In this document: one piece after another, positions 7,969 through 15,045 of the stretch | How positions within the stretch are numbered: position 1 is the stretch's first letter | Layout of the letters: every line of letters begins with the position of its first letter | From: a virus | Strand: one strand, 5' to 3' | Length of the DNA: 56,590 nt | Virus record (IMG/VR): IMGVR_UViG_3300037189_017720 | Coordinates: 1 to 56,590 of that record | The notes under the pieces: generated by a model | The model's input: the letters and a program-made list of their open reading frames with translations, nothing else | Databases searched by the model: none | Told to the model about the DNA's origin: nothing | Made by a program: the position numbers and the translations under genes

Positions 7969-8346
7969 TTATGAATTTGTTTCGGAAGTATCAACTGGTA
8001 AATTTGATTGATTGAAAATATAAATTAATTTGTCAACTGTATCTTCTGAATTTTCGCTATTAATTTTTGAAGGTAATTTATTTATTTCATTAACCGAATC
8101 AGCAGATAATGCTGAACCTTTTTGATAGAAATCTACAATTATTTCTATTAATTTTTCAATTTTTTCATTATCAACATCTTTAACTTTTGATTGAGTTTCT
8201 GGATCAAGTGTTGCTGTTGTTGGATCAACTGGTTGACCTGGCGCAGGTTCCGTGGCGGTTTCTGGTGTTGTGTCAAATTCAGGTAAACCATTTTCTTCTT
8301 TTAAAAACCTCTCAACCCTTTCACATAATTTTAAAAATTTACTCAT
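7969..8346 (-). CDS. hypothetical protein with capsid-targeting-like leader
   Basis: 125 aa, not recognised. The N-terminus MSKFLKLCERVERFLKEENG resembles the leader of the protein at 6508-6927 and T4 internal-protein targeting sequences; FLKE would be a prohead-protease-type site. Next comes a Pro/Thr/Glu-rich stretch (FDTTPETATEPAPGQPVDPTTATL) and a helical acidic C-terminus. A GTAAATA core lies 5 nt before the start, consistent with late expression. An internal head protein is a hypothesis. Confidence 0.55.
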   Translation of the reverse strand: MSKFLKLCERVERFLKEENGLPEFDTTPETATEPAPGQPVDPTTATLDPETQSKVKDVDNEKIEKLIEIIVDFYQKGSALSADSVNEINKLPSKINSENSEDTVDKLIYIFNQSNLPVDTSETNS

Positions 8347-8351
8347 ATTAT

Positions 8352-8358
8352 TATTTAC
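8352..8358 (-). promoter_or_regulatory. possible late promoter core
   Basis: Minus-strand GTAAATA, 5 nt before the ATG at 8346, in the 77-base divergent gap that also holds the plus-strand promoter of the heme oxygenase gene. Confidence 0.35.
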
Positions 8359-8387
8359 ACTTAAATTTAAAATTTTATATTATTAAT

Positions 8388-8415
8388 TTGACATTATTAA
8401 TATATACAGTAACAT
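8388..8415 (+). promoter_or_regulatory. sigma70-like promoter of the bilin cassette
   Basis: TTGACA (8388-8393), 16-base spacer, TAACAT (8410-8415), then 8 bases to the ATG at 8424. The hexamers and spacing are the same as in front of gp32. A 7-bp inverted repeat (8381-8387 and 8396-8402) flanks the -35 element. Confidence 0.6.
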
Positions 8416-8423
8416 ATAAGAGT

Positions 8424-8957
8424 ATGACATTTCAACAAAAATTAAAAAATGAAACAAAAATTAAGCATGATTTAGCGGAACAACATGAGTTTAATGCTCA
8501 ATTAATGCAAGATAAACTATCAGATAGAAAATATTTTGTTTATCTTCAAAACATTTATCCGATTTATGATTATATTGAAAAAAGATTAAATTTTAGTGGA
8601 GAATTAATCAGATCAAATTTAATTCTTGCTGATATTTTACAATATTCCAGACAAGGACATAAAATTGACGAAAACGAACTATATTATTTTGATTGGATTA
8701 ACAATTTAGCACAAAAATCAGATCTAATGTTGTTATCTGAAGTGTATGTTGAATGGCTAAAAGACCTTTATGGTGGTCAAATTATTTCTAAGCACATTAA
8801 ATATAGCACATCATTAAAGTTTAACGATATTCCAAAAACAATTTCAGCTGTAAGATTACTATTGATCAATAGTTTAATAGAAAATGATGAATTTATTGAG
8901 GCGGTAAATAAGACTTATGATTTTCATTATAATTTATTAGAAAACATCATGGTATAA
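8424..8957 (+). CDS. ho1: heme oxygenase (biliverdin-forming)
   Basis: 177 aa. The family pattern is clear: LKNETKIKHDLAEQHEFNAQLMQDKLS at the N-terminus, with His15 in the place of the proximal heme ligand; YFVYLQNIYPIYDYIE; and YVEWLKDLYGGQI at 109-120, where DLYGGQ equals the distal-helix D-L-x-GGQ. The enzyme would use ferredoxin electrons and oxygen to open heme to biliverdin IX-alpha, iron and CO. It is shorter than usual bacterial heme oxygenases (about 200-240 aa). The ATG at 8424 was chosen because the promoter lies just before it and homology begins there. The stop overlaps the start of the bilin reductase gene (TAATG), so product and next enzyme are coupled. Confidence 0.85.
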   Translation: MTFQQKLKNETKIKHDLAEQHEFNAQLMQDKLSDRKYFVYLQNIYPIYDYIEKRLNFSGELIRSNLILADILQYSRQGHKIDENELYYFDWINNLAQKSDLMLLSEVYVEWLKDLYGGQIISKHIKYSTSLKFNDIPKTISAVRLLLINSLIENDEFIEAVNKTYDFHYNLLENIMV

Positions 8958-9622
8958 TGATCAAGCAACTCCATAACGAATATAGGGAATTATCAAACTT
9001 ATCATGTCAAAGGATTAAACATAATAATTCTTTGAAAAATGATGACATAATTTGGGAAAATGACATCTATTTTAATCCAAGTATTCGTTATGGGCATTTG
9101 CAATACTTTAAAAGTGGAAATGATAAGATTGAGATTATTCATTCAGTGTTCTATCCATCGTATTTTAAAAAATTACCAATATTTGGGTTTGATGTAATTG
9201 CTCTCAACGGTGTTATAACTGGTATTTTTTGTGATTTTACGGATTCTCCCTACGGATGTAGCGAACTTTCACTTAGTTTAAAAAAATTAAAAGAGAGATA
9301 CGGACCATATTCAAGAGAACTGCCACCTTGGGCAACTTTTTTTTCCGATAATTTTATTTGCATTAATCCAAAAGGACTAGATGAATCTATTTTAATTAAA
9401 GATTTTGTAGATATTTTTAAAAAATATATTTTTTTTGTTGCAAATGTAAATTTTAATGAAAGTTATTTTTTAATAGATGACATTAAAATGTCTATTGAAA
9501 CCCAAAACACCTATTCTTTCAATCAACGAAAGAATGAGAAAACATCTAAAGCATTATCCGCTTATATTGGTGCTGATGAAGCTAGAGAGTTTATGGAAAC
9601 TATATTATTTCCTATATATTAA
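8957..9622 (+). CDS. ferredoxin-dependent bilin reductase (PcyA/PebS/PcyX family)
   Basis: 221 aa. Family blocks are IEIIHSVFYPSYFKKLPIFGFDVIAL (56-83), ELPPWATFFSDNFICINP (121-138) and RKNEKTSKALSAYIGADEAREFM (191-213). Aligned by eye with Synechocystis PcyA, His62 equals His88 and Asp79 equals Asp105, but Gln49 takes the place of Glu76 and Glu194 the place of Asp220. Loss of Glu76, which PcyA needs for the vinyl reduction, points to a phycoerythrobilin-type product as in PebS or PcyX rather than phycocyanobilin (inference). It follows heme oxygenase with a one-base overlap, so the pair would turn heme into a reduced bilin using host ferredoxin. No phycobiliprotein or phytochrome gene is in the window. 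Confidence 0.85.
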   Translation: MIKQLHNEYRELSNLSCQRIKHNNSLKNDDIIWENDIYFNPSIRYGHLQYFKSGNDKIEIIHSVFYPSYFKKLPIFGFDVIALNGVITGIFCDFTDSPYGCSELSLSLKKLKERYGPYSRELPPWATFFSDNFICINPKGLDESILIKDFVDIFKKYIFFVANVNFNESYFLIDDIKMSIETQNTYSFNQRKNEKTSKALSAYIGADEAREFMETILFPIY

Positions 9623-10230
9623 ATACAACTTTCTATTAATTTAGCTTCCGCTTCTCTTCTGGATATTAAACCATCAAGATTTTTACCTTCCCAAAGTCTT
9701 TTCATTTTTCTAACTTCTCTAGCTATTCCTTTATAATCTTTTTTTAGAACTAAATCACGAATATTTCTCATTTCCAATCTACTTTCACCCTTCATAGAAG
9801 ATCCCCTATTGAATACCAAAGAAACTATAGCACCATAAGCATCATCTTTTAATTCTTCTAATTTAGGGAATGCATTTTCCGCTAATCTTGCAAATTTAGA
9901 CCAAATCAAATTATTAAATAAACTTAATGCTTGATCCCATGTAATTACAATACCAGAATCTTTATATTTTTTAGTATATTCCTTTCCAGATTGACCAGTT
10001 TTTCCTGAAGCATTCTTAACAATTTGTAATTGTTCTTTTGGTAAAAAATAAAACATTTTATCTAATTCGGATTGCGTATAATAACCACAATCAACACCTA
10101 TACCTAAAGTAAATCCACTAGCACCACCCGGCCATGTGGGTTTTGATAAATATTTTTCAAAATATGACTTACCTCCCCCAACTTCATATTCTAAAATTAA
10201 ATCTAATGCATTTTTTGATGGATTTTTCAT
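9619..10230 (-). CDS. endolysin, pesticin/T4-lysozyme-like muramidase
   Basis: 203 aa. The N-terminus LILEYEVGGGKSYFEKYL carries the probable catalytic Glu (16). FTLGIGVDCGYYTQSEL corresponds to the YTIGIGH block of T4 lysozyme and to pesticin-type muramidases. The C-terminal half (AIVSLVFNRGSSMKGESRLEMRNI, RLWEGKNLDGLISRREAEAKLIE) is the usual GH24-like end, compare NRGS and RRxxEAxL. It cuts peptidoglycan at lysis. No signal peptide is visible, so it needs the holin encoded just upstream, which it overlaps by 4 bases. It shares TTAA with the stop of the convergent bilin reductase gene. Confidence 0.85.
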   Translation of the reverse strand: MKNPSKNALDLILEYEVGGGKSYFEKYLSKPTWPGGASGFTLGIGVDCGYYTQSELDKMFYFLPKEQLQIVKNASGKTGQSGKEYTKKYKDSGIVITWDQALSLFNNLIWSKFARLAENAFPKLEELKDDAYGAIVSLVFNRGSSMKGESRLEMRNIRDLVLKKDYKGIAREVRKMKRLWEGKNLDGLISRREAEAKLIESCI

Positions 10231-10658
10231 ATTTTAACCTCCGAAATATCATAATCATCTTCTTTTGTGTTATTAGTTAATATTTCTTCTCTTTTTTCAA
10301 CTAAAACATGACCCTCAATAGACGAATTGGAAGAACTATTGTATTTTAAATCTATTAATCCTTGAGCGCCTAAGTAAACTGATATAATAATTGCAAAAAT
10401 TTCAATTACTTTACTGAAAATAGTAACAAATGCAGTTACATATTCTGGAGATGAGGGTATTAACCAAAGAATTCCAACACTTGTATAAAAAAGAAAAGCA
10501 AGCATTATTAATGAACTGAAGATGATAAAAAATTTTTTAGAACTCAAATGATTCATATCTTCAATTTTTTCTTTTACCCTTTCACTTGTATTTGGTGGAG
10601 CAACACCGTTTTGTAAAAAAGAAGAAGCACTTTTTAATATTTGTAAAATATCAAACAT
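10227..10658 (-). CDS. putative holin (two membrane segments)
   Basis: 143 aa. Two hydrophobic segments are visible: FFIIFSSLIMLAFLFYTSVG (about 43-62) and, after a short loop, VIEIFAIIISVYLGAQGLI (about 84-102). The N-terminal part is amphipathic and the C-terminus is charged (VEKREEILTNNTKEDDYD). Position and overlap with the endolysin gene make it the probable inner-membrane holin. It is not similar to T4 holin gp t, so the call rests on topology and context. A TGTAAATA core lies 8 nt before the start. Confidence 0.65.
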   Translation of the reverse strand: MFDILQILKSASSFLQNGVAPPNTSERVKEKIEDMNHLSSKKFFIIFSSLIMLAFLFYTSVGILWLIPSSPEYVTAFVTIFSKVIEIFAIIISVYLGAQGLIDLKYNSSSNSSIEGHVLVEKREEILTNNTKEDDYDISEVKI

Positions 10659-10666
10659 AATAGTAA

Positions 10667-10674
10667 TATTTACA
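10667..10674 (-). promoter_or_regulatory. late-type promoter core of the lysis cassette
   Basis: Minus-strand TGTAAATA, 8 nt before the holin ATG at 10658, in non-coding DNA. It differs from T4 late TATAAATA at one position. Confidence 0.45.
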
Positions 10675-10710
10675 TTTTTTTCTATTATAATAAAATTATT
10701 GTATTAAAAT

Positions 10711-10785
10711 CTATTAAAATAATATTATTGTAAATACAATCTATTATAAAGTATTAAAATAATATTATTGTATTTACAATCTATT
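10711..10785. repeat. two 35-bp direct repeats with internal palindromes
   Basis: Copies at 10711-10745 and 10751-10785 differ at the first base and by AA versus TT in the centre of the ATTGTA-TACAAT dyad. The 40-base period is close to four helical turns, which would place both palindromes on the same DNA face. Confidence 0.7.
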
Positions 10786-10849
10786 AAAATAGTACTATTA
10801 AAAACTCCACATTGTTATTTTACAAGCGAGATGGTATTTTGTCAATAGG

Positions 10850-11329
10850 TTATTTTAATTTTTTTAGATTTTTTAACAAAAAATCTTCATCTTCACCAGA
10901 GGGAATTAAGCAAGGTATGCCATTAAATCTACCACTTACCTTTTCAAATAAATTATTTTCAATAGTTTCTATAAAATTTGGTAATTTTTTTGATAAAACC
11001 TTTTTTGAAATTTTTATAAAGTTGTAAGGATCTTGAAAATAATCAACCCAAACATTTAATTCTTTTTTTTCTTTAAAAAAACACAATATTTTACAATTAG
11101 TTTTTTCGGAAATGGCATTCATTTCATTTATAGCATCAAAACAATATAATTGAATATATTCTTTAATCCTTATATTTTTTGAATTAACCAAATTTTCTTT
11201 TATAAACCCCCATTCAAAACAATGATCTATAAAGTCAGCTGCAATTTCTTCTATATAATCAAAAACATCAAAAATTAATATATTATCTTTTAAATAATAT
11301 ATAAAATATTGTTTATGTTTCCTTTTCAT
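10850..11329 (-). CDS. hypothetical protein (159 aa)
   Basis: Not recognised. It is rich in aromatic and charged residues (HKQYFIYYLKDNILIFDVFDYIEEIAADFIDHCFEWGF) and predicted soluble and mostly helical, with a C-terminus ending in LLKNLKKLK. Its start overlaps the end of the zinc-motif gene upstream by 17 bases, so it is the last gene of the 12537-10850 unit. Nothing in it points to a function. Confidence 0.55.
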   Translation of the reverse strand: MKRKHKQYFIYYLKDNILIFDVFDYIEEIAADFIDHCFEWGFIKENLVNSKNIRIKEYIQLYCFDAINEMNAISEKTNCKILCFFKEKKELNVWVDYFQDPYNFIKISKKVLSKKLPNFIETIENNLFEKVSGRFNGIPCLIPSGEDEDFLLKNLKKLK

Positions 11330-11855
11330 TGGATGATATTATAACATCAACCAATATTTCTTCAACTATTTCTTGTGGAAGTGAAATGTTTGCATGTTTA
11401 ACAGTTTCATTCAATTGTTTAAATTGTTCTTTTAACCTTTCCTTCAATTCAAATGCTTTGATATTGTGTTCTTTTGTTAAACTGGCATATGTAGGTCTTG
11501 ATTGAAGATTCAAAGCTTCAAGCAGAGGTTGGCTTGAGTTGCTCACAATGCCCATTAAACGCTTGTAAAACCTACTCAGAGGCGTTAACGGTTTATTTGA
11601 GTCATCCTTATTTATATTTTCATACAAATAGCTTAACATTGTGGATTTTTCTACTTGCTCTTTTACGTTTGCAGTAAACTCTGGACCTCTAACGTGATTT
11701 TTTCCAAATGGATTAAACATACATCCCCCTCCAAGCGTTTTCGAACCACAATAAATGCATTTATTTGGAACATCAAAATGTACATGTGTATTTGATGGAG
11801 AAAAAATACAAGGTTTACCATAAGTTGTTGAATTACAATAAATGCATTTGCTCAT
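11313..11855 (-). CDS. protein with two tandem zinc motifs
   Basis: 180 aa. The N-terminus contains the same motif twice: CIYCNSTTYGKPCIFSPSNTHVH (4-26) and CIYCGSKTLGGGCMFNPFGKNHV (33-55). Each has the form CxYC-S-T-G-C-F-P-H and probably binds one zinc ion. The rest is helical (LKEQFKQLNETVKH...EEILVDVII). Single-copy relatives of this finger occur in many T4-like phages with no known role. It starts 2 bases after the GIY-YIG gene. Confidence 0.65.
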   Translation of the reverse strand: MSKCIYCNSTTYGKPCIFSPSNTHVHFDVPNKCIYCGSKTLGGGCMFNPFGKNHVRGPEFTANVKEQVEKSTMLSYLYENINKDDSNKPLTPLSRFYKRLMGIVSNSSQPLLEALNLQSRPTYASLTKEHNIKAFELKERLKEQFKQLNETVKHANISLPQEIVEEILVDVIISSNEKET

Positions 11856-11857
11856 AA

Positions 11858-12298
11858 TTATATAATTACCTCAGTGTTTTTAAATTTCTCTAATTCTAAC
11901 TTAGGCGCTTTACCAATTCTGCAATTTATAATACCATTATGGTAATCTTCTCTAAATAATACGTTTTTGTCTATTTGTTCTTTTATCTCATAGTAAGCTA
12001 AAGCCCATTTAGAGTCACATGTTCTTAATATTTTAAAAGAAAAATTATCTTTACCATGTTTTTTAATTTCTTCATTTAAATCATTAGATGAACTTGTATA
12101 ATTTTTCCAATCAGATTGTTTATATTCAATTCTATTTCTAGTTTTACCCTTTAGTGGTTTTCTTTTTATTCTGGAATGACATTGTTTTTTACCAATATAT
12201 TTTTTATTAGTTATATTATTAGTAATTTCATAGATAAAACCAAATGTTTCATCTGTAATTTCAATAAATTCGGGTAATGTCCAATGTCCTATATCCAT
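11858..12298 (-). CDS. GIY-YIG family putative endonuclease
   Basis: 146 aa. GFIYEITNNITNKKYIGKKQ is the GIY-YIG core, with FIY and YIG strands. DLNEEIKKHGKDNFSFKIL and WALAYYEIKEQIDKNVLFREDYHNGIINC follow, with the helix Glu expected for metal binding. This short phage version without a DNA-binding module is common in T4-like phages; it may act in host-DNA breakdown, repair or homing. The ATG shares one base with the stop of the upstream gene, so it is an integrated operon member rather than an obvious recent insertion. Confidence 0.7.
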   Translation of the reverse strand: MDIGHWTLPEFIEITDETFGFIYEITNNITNKKYIGKKQCHSRIKRKPLKGKTRNRIEYKQSDWKNYTSSSNDLNEEIKKHGKDNFSFKILRTCDSKWALAYYEIKEQIDKNVLFREDYHNGIINCRIGKAPKLELEKFKNTEVII

Positions 12299-12537
12299 TA
12301 TAGTGATTTTCTATTTAATGGTCTTCTTGCAATTGGAAAGAATTTTTTTTTCTTTTTTTTGGGATTAACGCCACCAGCAATAGACATATCACCTTTAATC
12401 GAAGAGTTATTAAAGGTGTTCTGTGTAGCGTTTGGTCCAAAAGTTCCTCCACCAGTCGAATTACTTGTTGCTGGTGAAGGCGCAGCTGCAACATCTTCAA
12501 GTATATTTAAAATAGTTTGTTGAAATTTATCAAACAT
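12298..12537 (-). CDS. small basic-tailed conserved phage protein
   Basis: 79 aa. A helical start (MFDKFQQTILNILEDVAAA) is followed by a Gly/Asn/Thr linker (GGGTFGPNATQNTFNN) and a Lys/Arg-rich end (NPKKKKKKFFPIARRPLNRK). Small proteins of this layout occur in other T4-like phages without known function. The basic tail suggests DNA or RNA contact. ILED near the N-terminus is not a strict prohead-protease site. A TAATAAGTA core lies 11 nt before the start. Confidence 0.6.
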   Translation of the reverse strand: MFDKFQQTILNILEDVAAAPSPATSNSTGGGTFGPNATQNTFNNSSIKGDMSIAGGVNPKKKKKKFFPIARRPLNRKSL

Positions 12538-12547
12538 AATATATAAT
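12520..12547 (+). promoter_or_regulatory. sigma70-like promoter of uvsY operon
   Basis: TTGAAA (12520-12525), 16-base spacer, TATAAT (12542-12547), then 17 bases to the ATG at 12565. This is the best -10 in the window and leaves a leader of about 11 nt. The -35 lies inside the divergent gene. Confidence 0.6.
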
Positions 12548-12548
12548 C

Positions 12549-12557
12549 TACTTATTA
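12549..12557 (-). promoter_or_regulatory. late-type promoter core
   Basis: Minus-strand TAATAAGTA, 11 nt before the ATG at 12537, in the divergent gap with uvsY. Confidence 0.4.
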
Positions 12558-12564
12558 ACTAATT

Positions 12565-12963
12565 ATGAATTTATTTGAGAAATATTTAGAAGAAATCAAA
12601 GAAGATACAAAATTTGATCAAATTAATATTTTAGAAAAACAATTAATGCTGCCTTCTATAAAGCATAAATGGGTTTCTTGTTTAATTAGACAAAAAATTC
12701 AAAAAAATAATTTAGAAAAAAAAAGAAAAGTTTTAAAAGAGGAAGTTTTAAAATCTTTATCCGAAAAAGGAATACCTACGGGAATTCCAAAAGCAGCTAT
12801 AAATTCAAAAGTTGAATCATCTGAAGTTATTAAAAAAATAGATGATGAAATAAGTGATTTAAATTTAATAATTGAATATTTGGAAAAAGTTGAAAAAATA
12901 TTTACTTCAATTACTTATGATATAGGAAATGCAACCAAATTAATGGTTCTAGAAACAACATGA
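12565..12963 (+). CDS. uvsY: recombination mediator UvsY-like
   Basis: 132 aa, helical throughout, close to T4 UvsY (137 aa). Shared layout: LEEIKEDTKFDQINILEKQLMLPSIKHKW (T4 LQEELKKDVFIDSTKLQYEA...YSKW), a basic middle helix (RQKIQKNNLEKKRKVLK), and a C-terminal helix pair around LNLIIEYLEKVEKIFTSITYDIGNA. UvsY helps UvsX displace gp32 from single-stranded DNA. It is directly followed by uvsW with a 4-base ATGA overlap; the two genes are also near each other in T4. The identification rests on pattern plus synteny. Confidence 0.7.
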   Translation: MNLFEKYLEEIKEDTKFDQINILEKQLMLPSIKHKWVSCLIRQKIQKNNLEKKRKVLKEEVLKSLSEKGIPTGIPKAAINSKVESSEVIKKIDDEISDLNLIIEYLEKVEKIFTSITYDIGNATKLMVLETT

Positions 12964-14387
12964 TTGAATTAAAATTATTAAACAATAATCAAGCACAAAT
13001 TTTTACTAGTGTTTCTACTTTAGAATTAATTAGAAAAAATTTTTCTATCGCAAATCCAGCATTTGGTAGAGGAAACAAATTTGCACCAGCTAGATTGTAC
13101 GCAATAACACCATCTGGTAGATTTGATATAGGATTATTGGATAATATAACAGCTTATTTAGAATCTGAACAACATCTCTATAAAATAGATAAAGAATTAA
13201 CTAATAAATTCGAAAATGGATTTAAAGAACCCATTATTAAACAATATAATTTAACATATAGAGATCATCAAGATAAATCAATTAAAAAAGCACTCAAAAA
13301 AGGTAGAGGTGTTATTGTTATTCCTACAGCTGGTGGAAAAACTTTAATCATGTCAGGAATAATTGAAAGTTTAAGATTAAATTTAAACAAACCAAATGCC
13401 TTGGCTATGGTCATAGTCCCAACATTGCAATTGGTAACACAAACAGCAACAGATTTTGAATCTTATGGTATGGTGAATGTAACTAAATGGTCCGGAAACA
13501 ATACACCAGACCCAAATGCCACTACTATTGTTGCTGGAACACAAATTTTACTAAGCGATAAAAGTGATTTAACGATATTAAATGATGTTGACATATTATT
13601 AATTGACGAATGTCACGGAAGTAGAAAGGGAAATGAAATTAATAAAATATTTAATTTAATTAAAACCGATTATAAGTTTGGATTTACTGGAACAATGCCA
13701 CCATCTCTAATAGATCAATGGAATATTATAGGAAAAATAGGACCAATAATCTATGAGGAAAAAACTCAAGACTTGAAAGAAAAAAAATATGTTTCTGATT
13801 TTAAAATTATAATTTTAAACATTAAACATACTAAGATTCCAAATTTTTTTAAAAACACTTTCGGACCAGCGGATGCATACAATAACGAAATTGATTTTTT
13901 GATAAATAACTCAAGAAGAAATCAAATTATAGCTAAACTAGCAACAAGATTGACAAATAACTCAATAATAATGGTAGATCGAATAGATCATGGGTTAAAC
14001 ATAGAAAAAGAATTAAATGATATTCATAGAAAACTAGGAGATGATAGACCAATATGTTTTTTAAGAGGATCTACTGAAATTGAAGAGAGAGAGAAAATTA
14101 GAAAATTGATGAGTGAAAGAAGTGGTGTTATAGTTGTTGCTATTTCAAAAATATTTAGCACAGGTATCAATATACCAAATTTACACAATATAATTTTTGC
14201 ATCAGCTGGAAAATCTAAAATCAAAATAATGCAATCTATAGGTAGAGCATTAAGACTTCATCCAACAAAAACTATGGCAAATATTTTTGATATAGCCGAT
14301 AACACAAAATACTCAATAACACATTTGAGTGAAAGATTAAAATTATATAATAATGAAAAATACACATATGAAACAAAAAACATTTAA
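12960..14387 (+). CDS. uvsW: UvsW-like SF2 DNA/RNA helicase
   Basis: 475 aa. Superfamily 2 motifs are in order: I, VIVIPTAGGKTLIMSG (about 117-132); II, LLIDECHG; III, FGFTGTMPP; IV, SIIMVDRIDHG; V, GVIVVAISKIFSTGINIPN; VI, MQSIGRALR. The N-terminal domain before motif I matches the UvsW/gp2.7 layout. UvsW unwinds branched intermediates and R-loops and moves the phage from origin- to recombination-dependent replication. It overlaps uvsY by 4 bases and the sigma gene downstream by 35 bases. A (D)ECH box replaces the more usual DEAH. Confidence 0.88.
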   Translation: MIELKLLNNNQAQIFTSVSTLELIRKNFSIANPAFGRGNKFAPARLYAITPSGRFDIGLLDNITAYLESEQHLYKIDKELTNKFENGFKEPIIKQYNLTYRDHQDKSIKKALKKGRGVIVIPTAGGKTLIMSGIIESLRLNLNKPNALAMVIVPTLQLVTQTATDFESYGMVNVTKWSGNNTPDPNATTIVAGTQILLSDKSDLTILNDVDILLIDECHGSRKGNEINKIFNLIKTDYKFGFTGTMPPSLIDQWNIIGKIGPIIYEEKTQDLKEKKYVSDFKIIILNIKHTKIPNFFKNTFGPADAYNNEIDFLINNSRRNQIIAKLATRLTNNSIIMVDRIDHGLNIEKELNDIHRKLGDDRPICFLRGSTEIEEREKIRKLMSERSGVIVVAISKIFSTGINIPNLHNIIFASAGKSKIKIMQSIGRALRLHPTKTMANIFDIADNTKYSITHLSERLKLYNNEKYTYETKNI

Positions 14388-15045
14388 TAAAAAAAATAAA
14401 ATTCTTGATAACGATTTTGATAATCCTTTTGATAAAGAAATTGAAAATGAACTATTAGAAGATTATGGTACAAATGATAATCAATATGATGACGATGACA
14501 TAATGGAAGATGATGTATCGGATGAATATGATGAAGATGTACCGGAAGAGGAAGATGAAGTTCCTGTAAAAATTGTTGAAAATATTGAAGAAAACAAACC
14601 TAAAAAGAGAGGAAGAAAGTCTTCAGATAAAACAAAATTTTATGTTGAACCAAAAATGTTTGACGAAGAGATTATAAAGTTTTATGATTCTGGAGTTATT
14701 TCTAATGAGTTGGCGGAAATGATTAGTAAAATATCACATAAACTAAGTTATGCTCCTAATTTTATAAATTATTCTTATCGTGAAGAAATGGTCGGTGATG
14801 GCATCATAAGGATGATGAAAGCAATAATAGCAAAAAAATATAATAGAGATAAAGGTACTAACCCATTTTCGTATTTTACCAGAATTGCATTCAATGCATT
14901 TAGAAATAGAATTAAAAAAGAAAAACATATACATGAAACTCATGCAAAATATCAAAAAGAATTAATGTTTATGTCTGAAAATTTTAATAATGTTTCAAAA
15001 AATAACAATATTAGTATAATGAAAGAAAGAGATAGAAATTATTAA
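14353..15045 (+). CDS. gp55: late-transcription sigma factor gp55-like
   Basis: 230 aa. A long acidic N-terminal region (residues 15-85, with DYGTNDNQYDDDDIMEDD) is followed by the sigma core: NFINYSYREEMVGDGIIRMMKAIIAKKY and NPFSYFTRIAFNAFRNRIKKEK. These equal T4 gp55 [21 protein letters not shown] and [21 protein letters not shown]. It directs host RNA polymerase to late promoters. T4 gp55 (185 aa) ends in a hydrophobic-acidic tail that binds the clamp; this one ends MKERDRNY, so that tail is not visible. It overlaps uvsW by 35 bases; an ATG at 14368 is an alternative start. Confidence 0.85.
   Translation: MKNTHMKQKTFNKKNKILDNDFDNPFDKEIENELLEDYGTNDNQYDDDDIMEDDVSDEYDEDVPEEEDEVPVKIVENIEENKPKKRGRKSSDKTKFYVEPKMFDEEIIKFYDSGVISNELAEMISKISHKLSYAPNFINYSYREEMVGDGIIRMMKAIIAKKYNRDKGTNPFSYFTRIAFNAFRNRIKKEKHIHETHAKYQKELMFMSENFNNVSKNNNISIMKERDRNY

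Larger units (their letters stand above)
10659..10849. promoter_or_regulatory. repeat-rich regulatory gap upstream of the lysis genes
   Basis: This 191-base gap is the longest non-coding stretch in the window. It holds two copies of a 35-base direct repeat with a 40-base period (10711-10745 and 10751-10785). Each copy contains the perfect palindrome AATAATATTATT. Each is followed by an ATTGTA..TACAAT dyad whose central two bases are AA in the first copy and TT in the second, so the two dyads are reverse complements of each other. A TGTAAATA late-type core (10667-10674, minus) lies next to the holin start. No ORF or tRNA is visible. An operator or late-control region for lysis is the best guess. 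Confidence 0.6.

Noticed and set aside
8187-8423. Upstream extension of the heme oxygenase ORF
   Set aside because: The extra 79 codons are antisense to the gene at 7969-8346 and cover the promoter; homology starts at the ATG at 8424.
10659-10849. tRNA or small RNA gene in the largest gap
   Set aside because: No cloverleaf arms or GC-rich stems; only AT-rich repeats and palindromes. No tRNA was seen elsewhere in the window either.
11858-12298. Recent homing-endonuclease insertion
   Set aside because: The GIY-YIG gene is joined to its neighbours by one- and two-base junctions and interrupts no recognisable gene or intron.
12284-12523. Plus-strand 79-codon ORF
   Set aside because: It is antisense to the minus-strand basic-tailed protein, which has a start linked to a late-type core and a one-base junction with the GIY-YIG gene.
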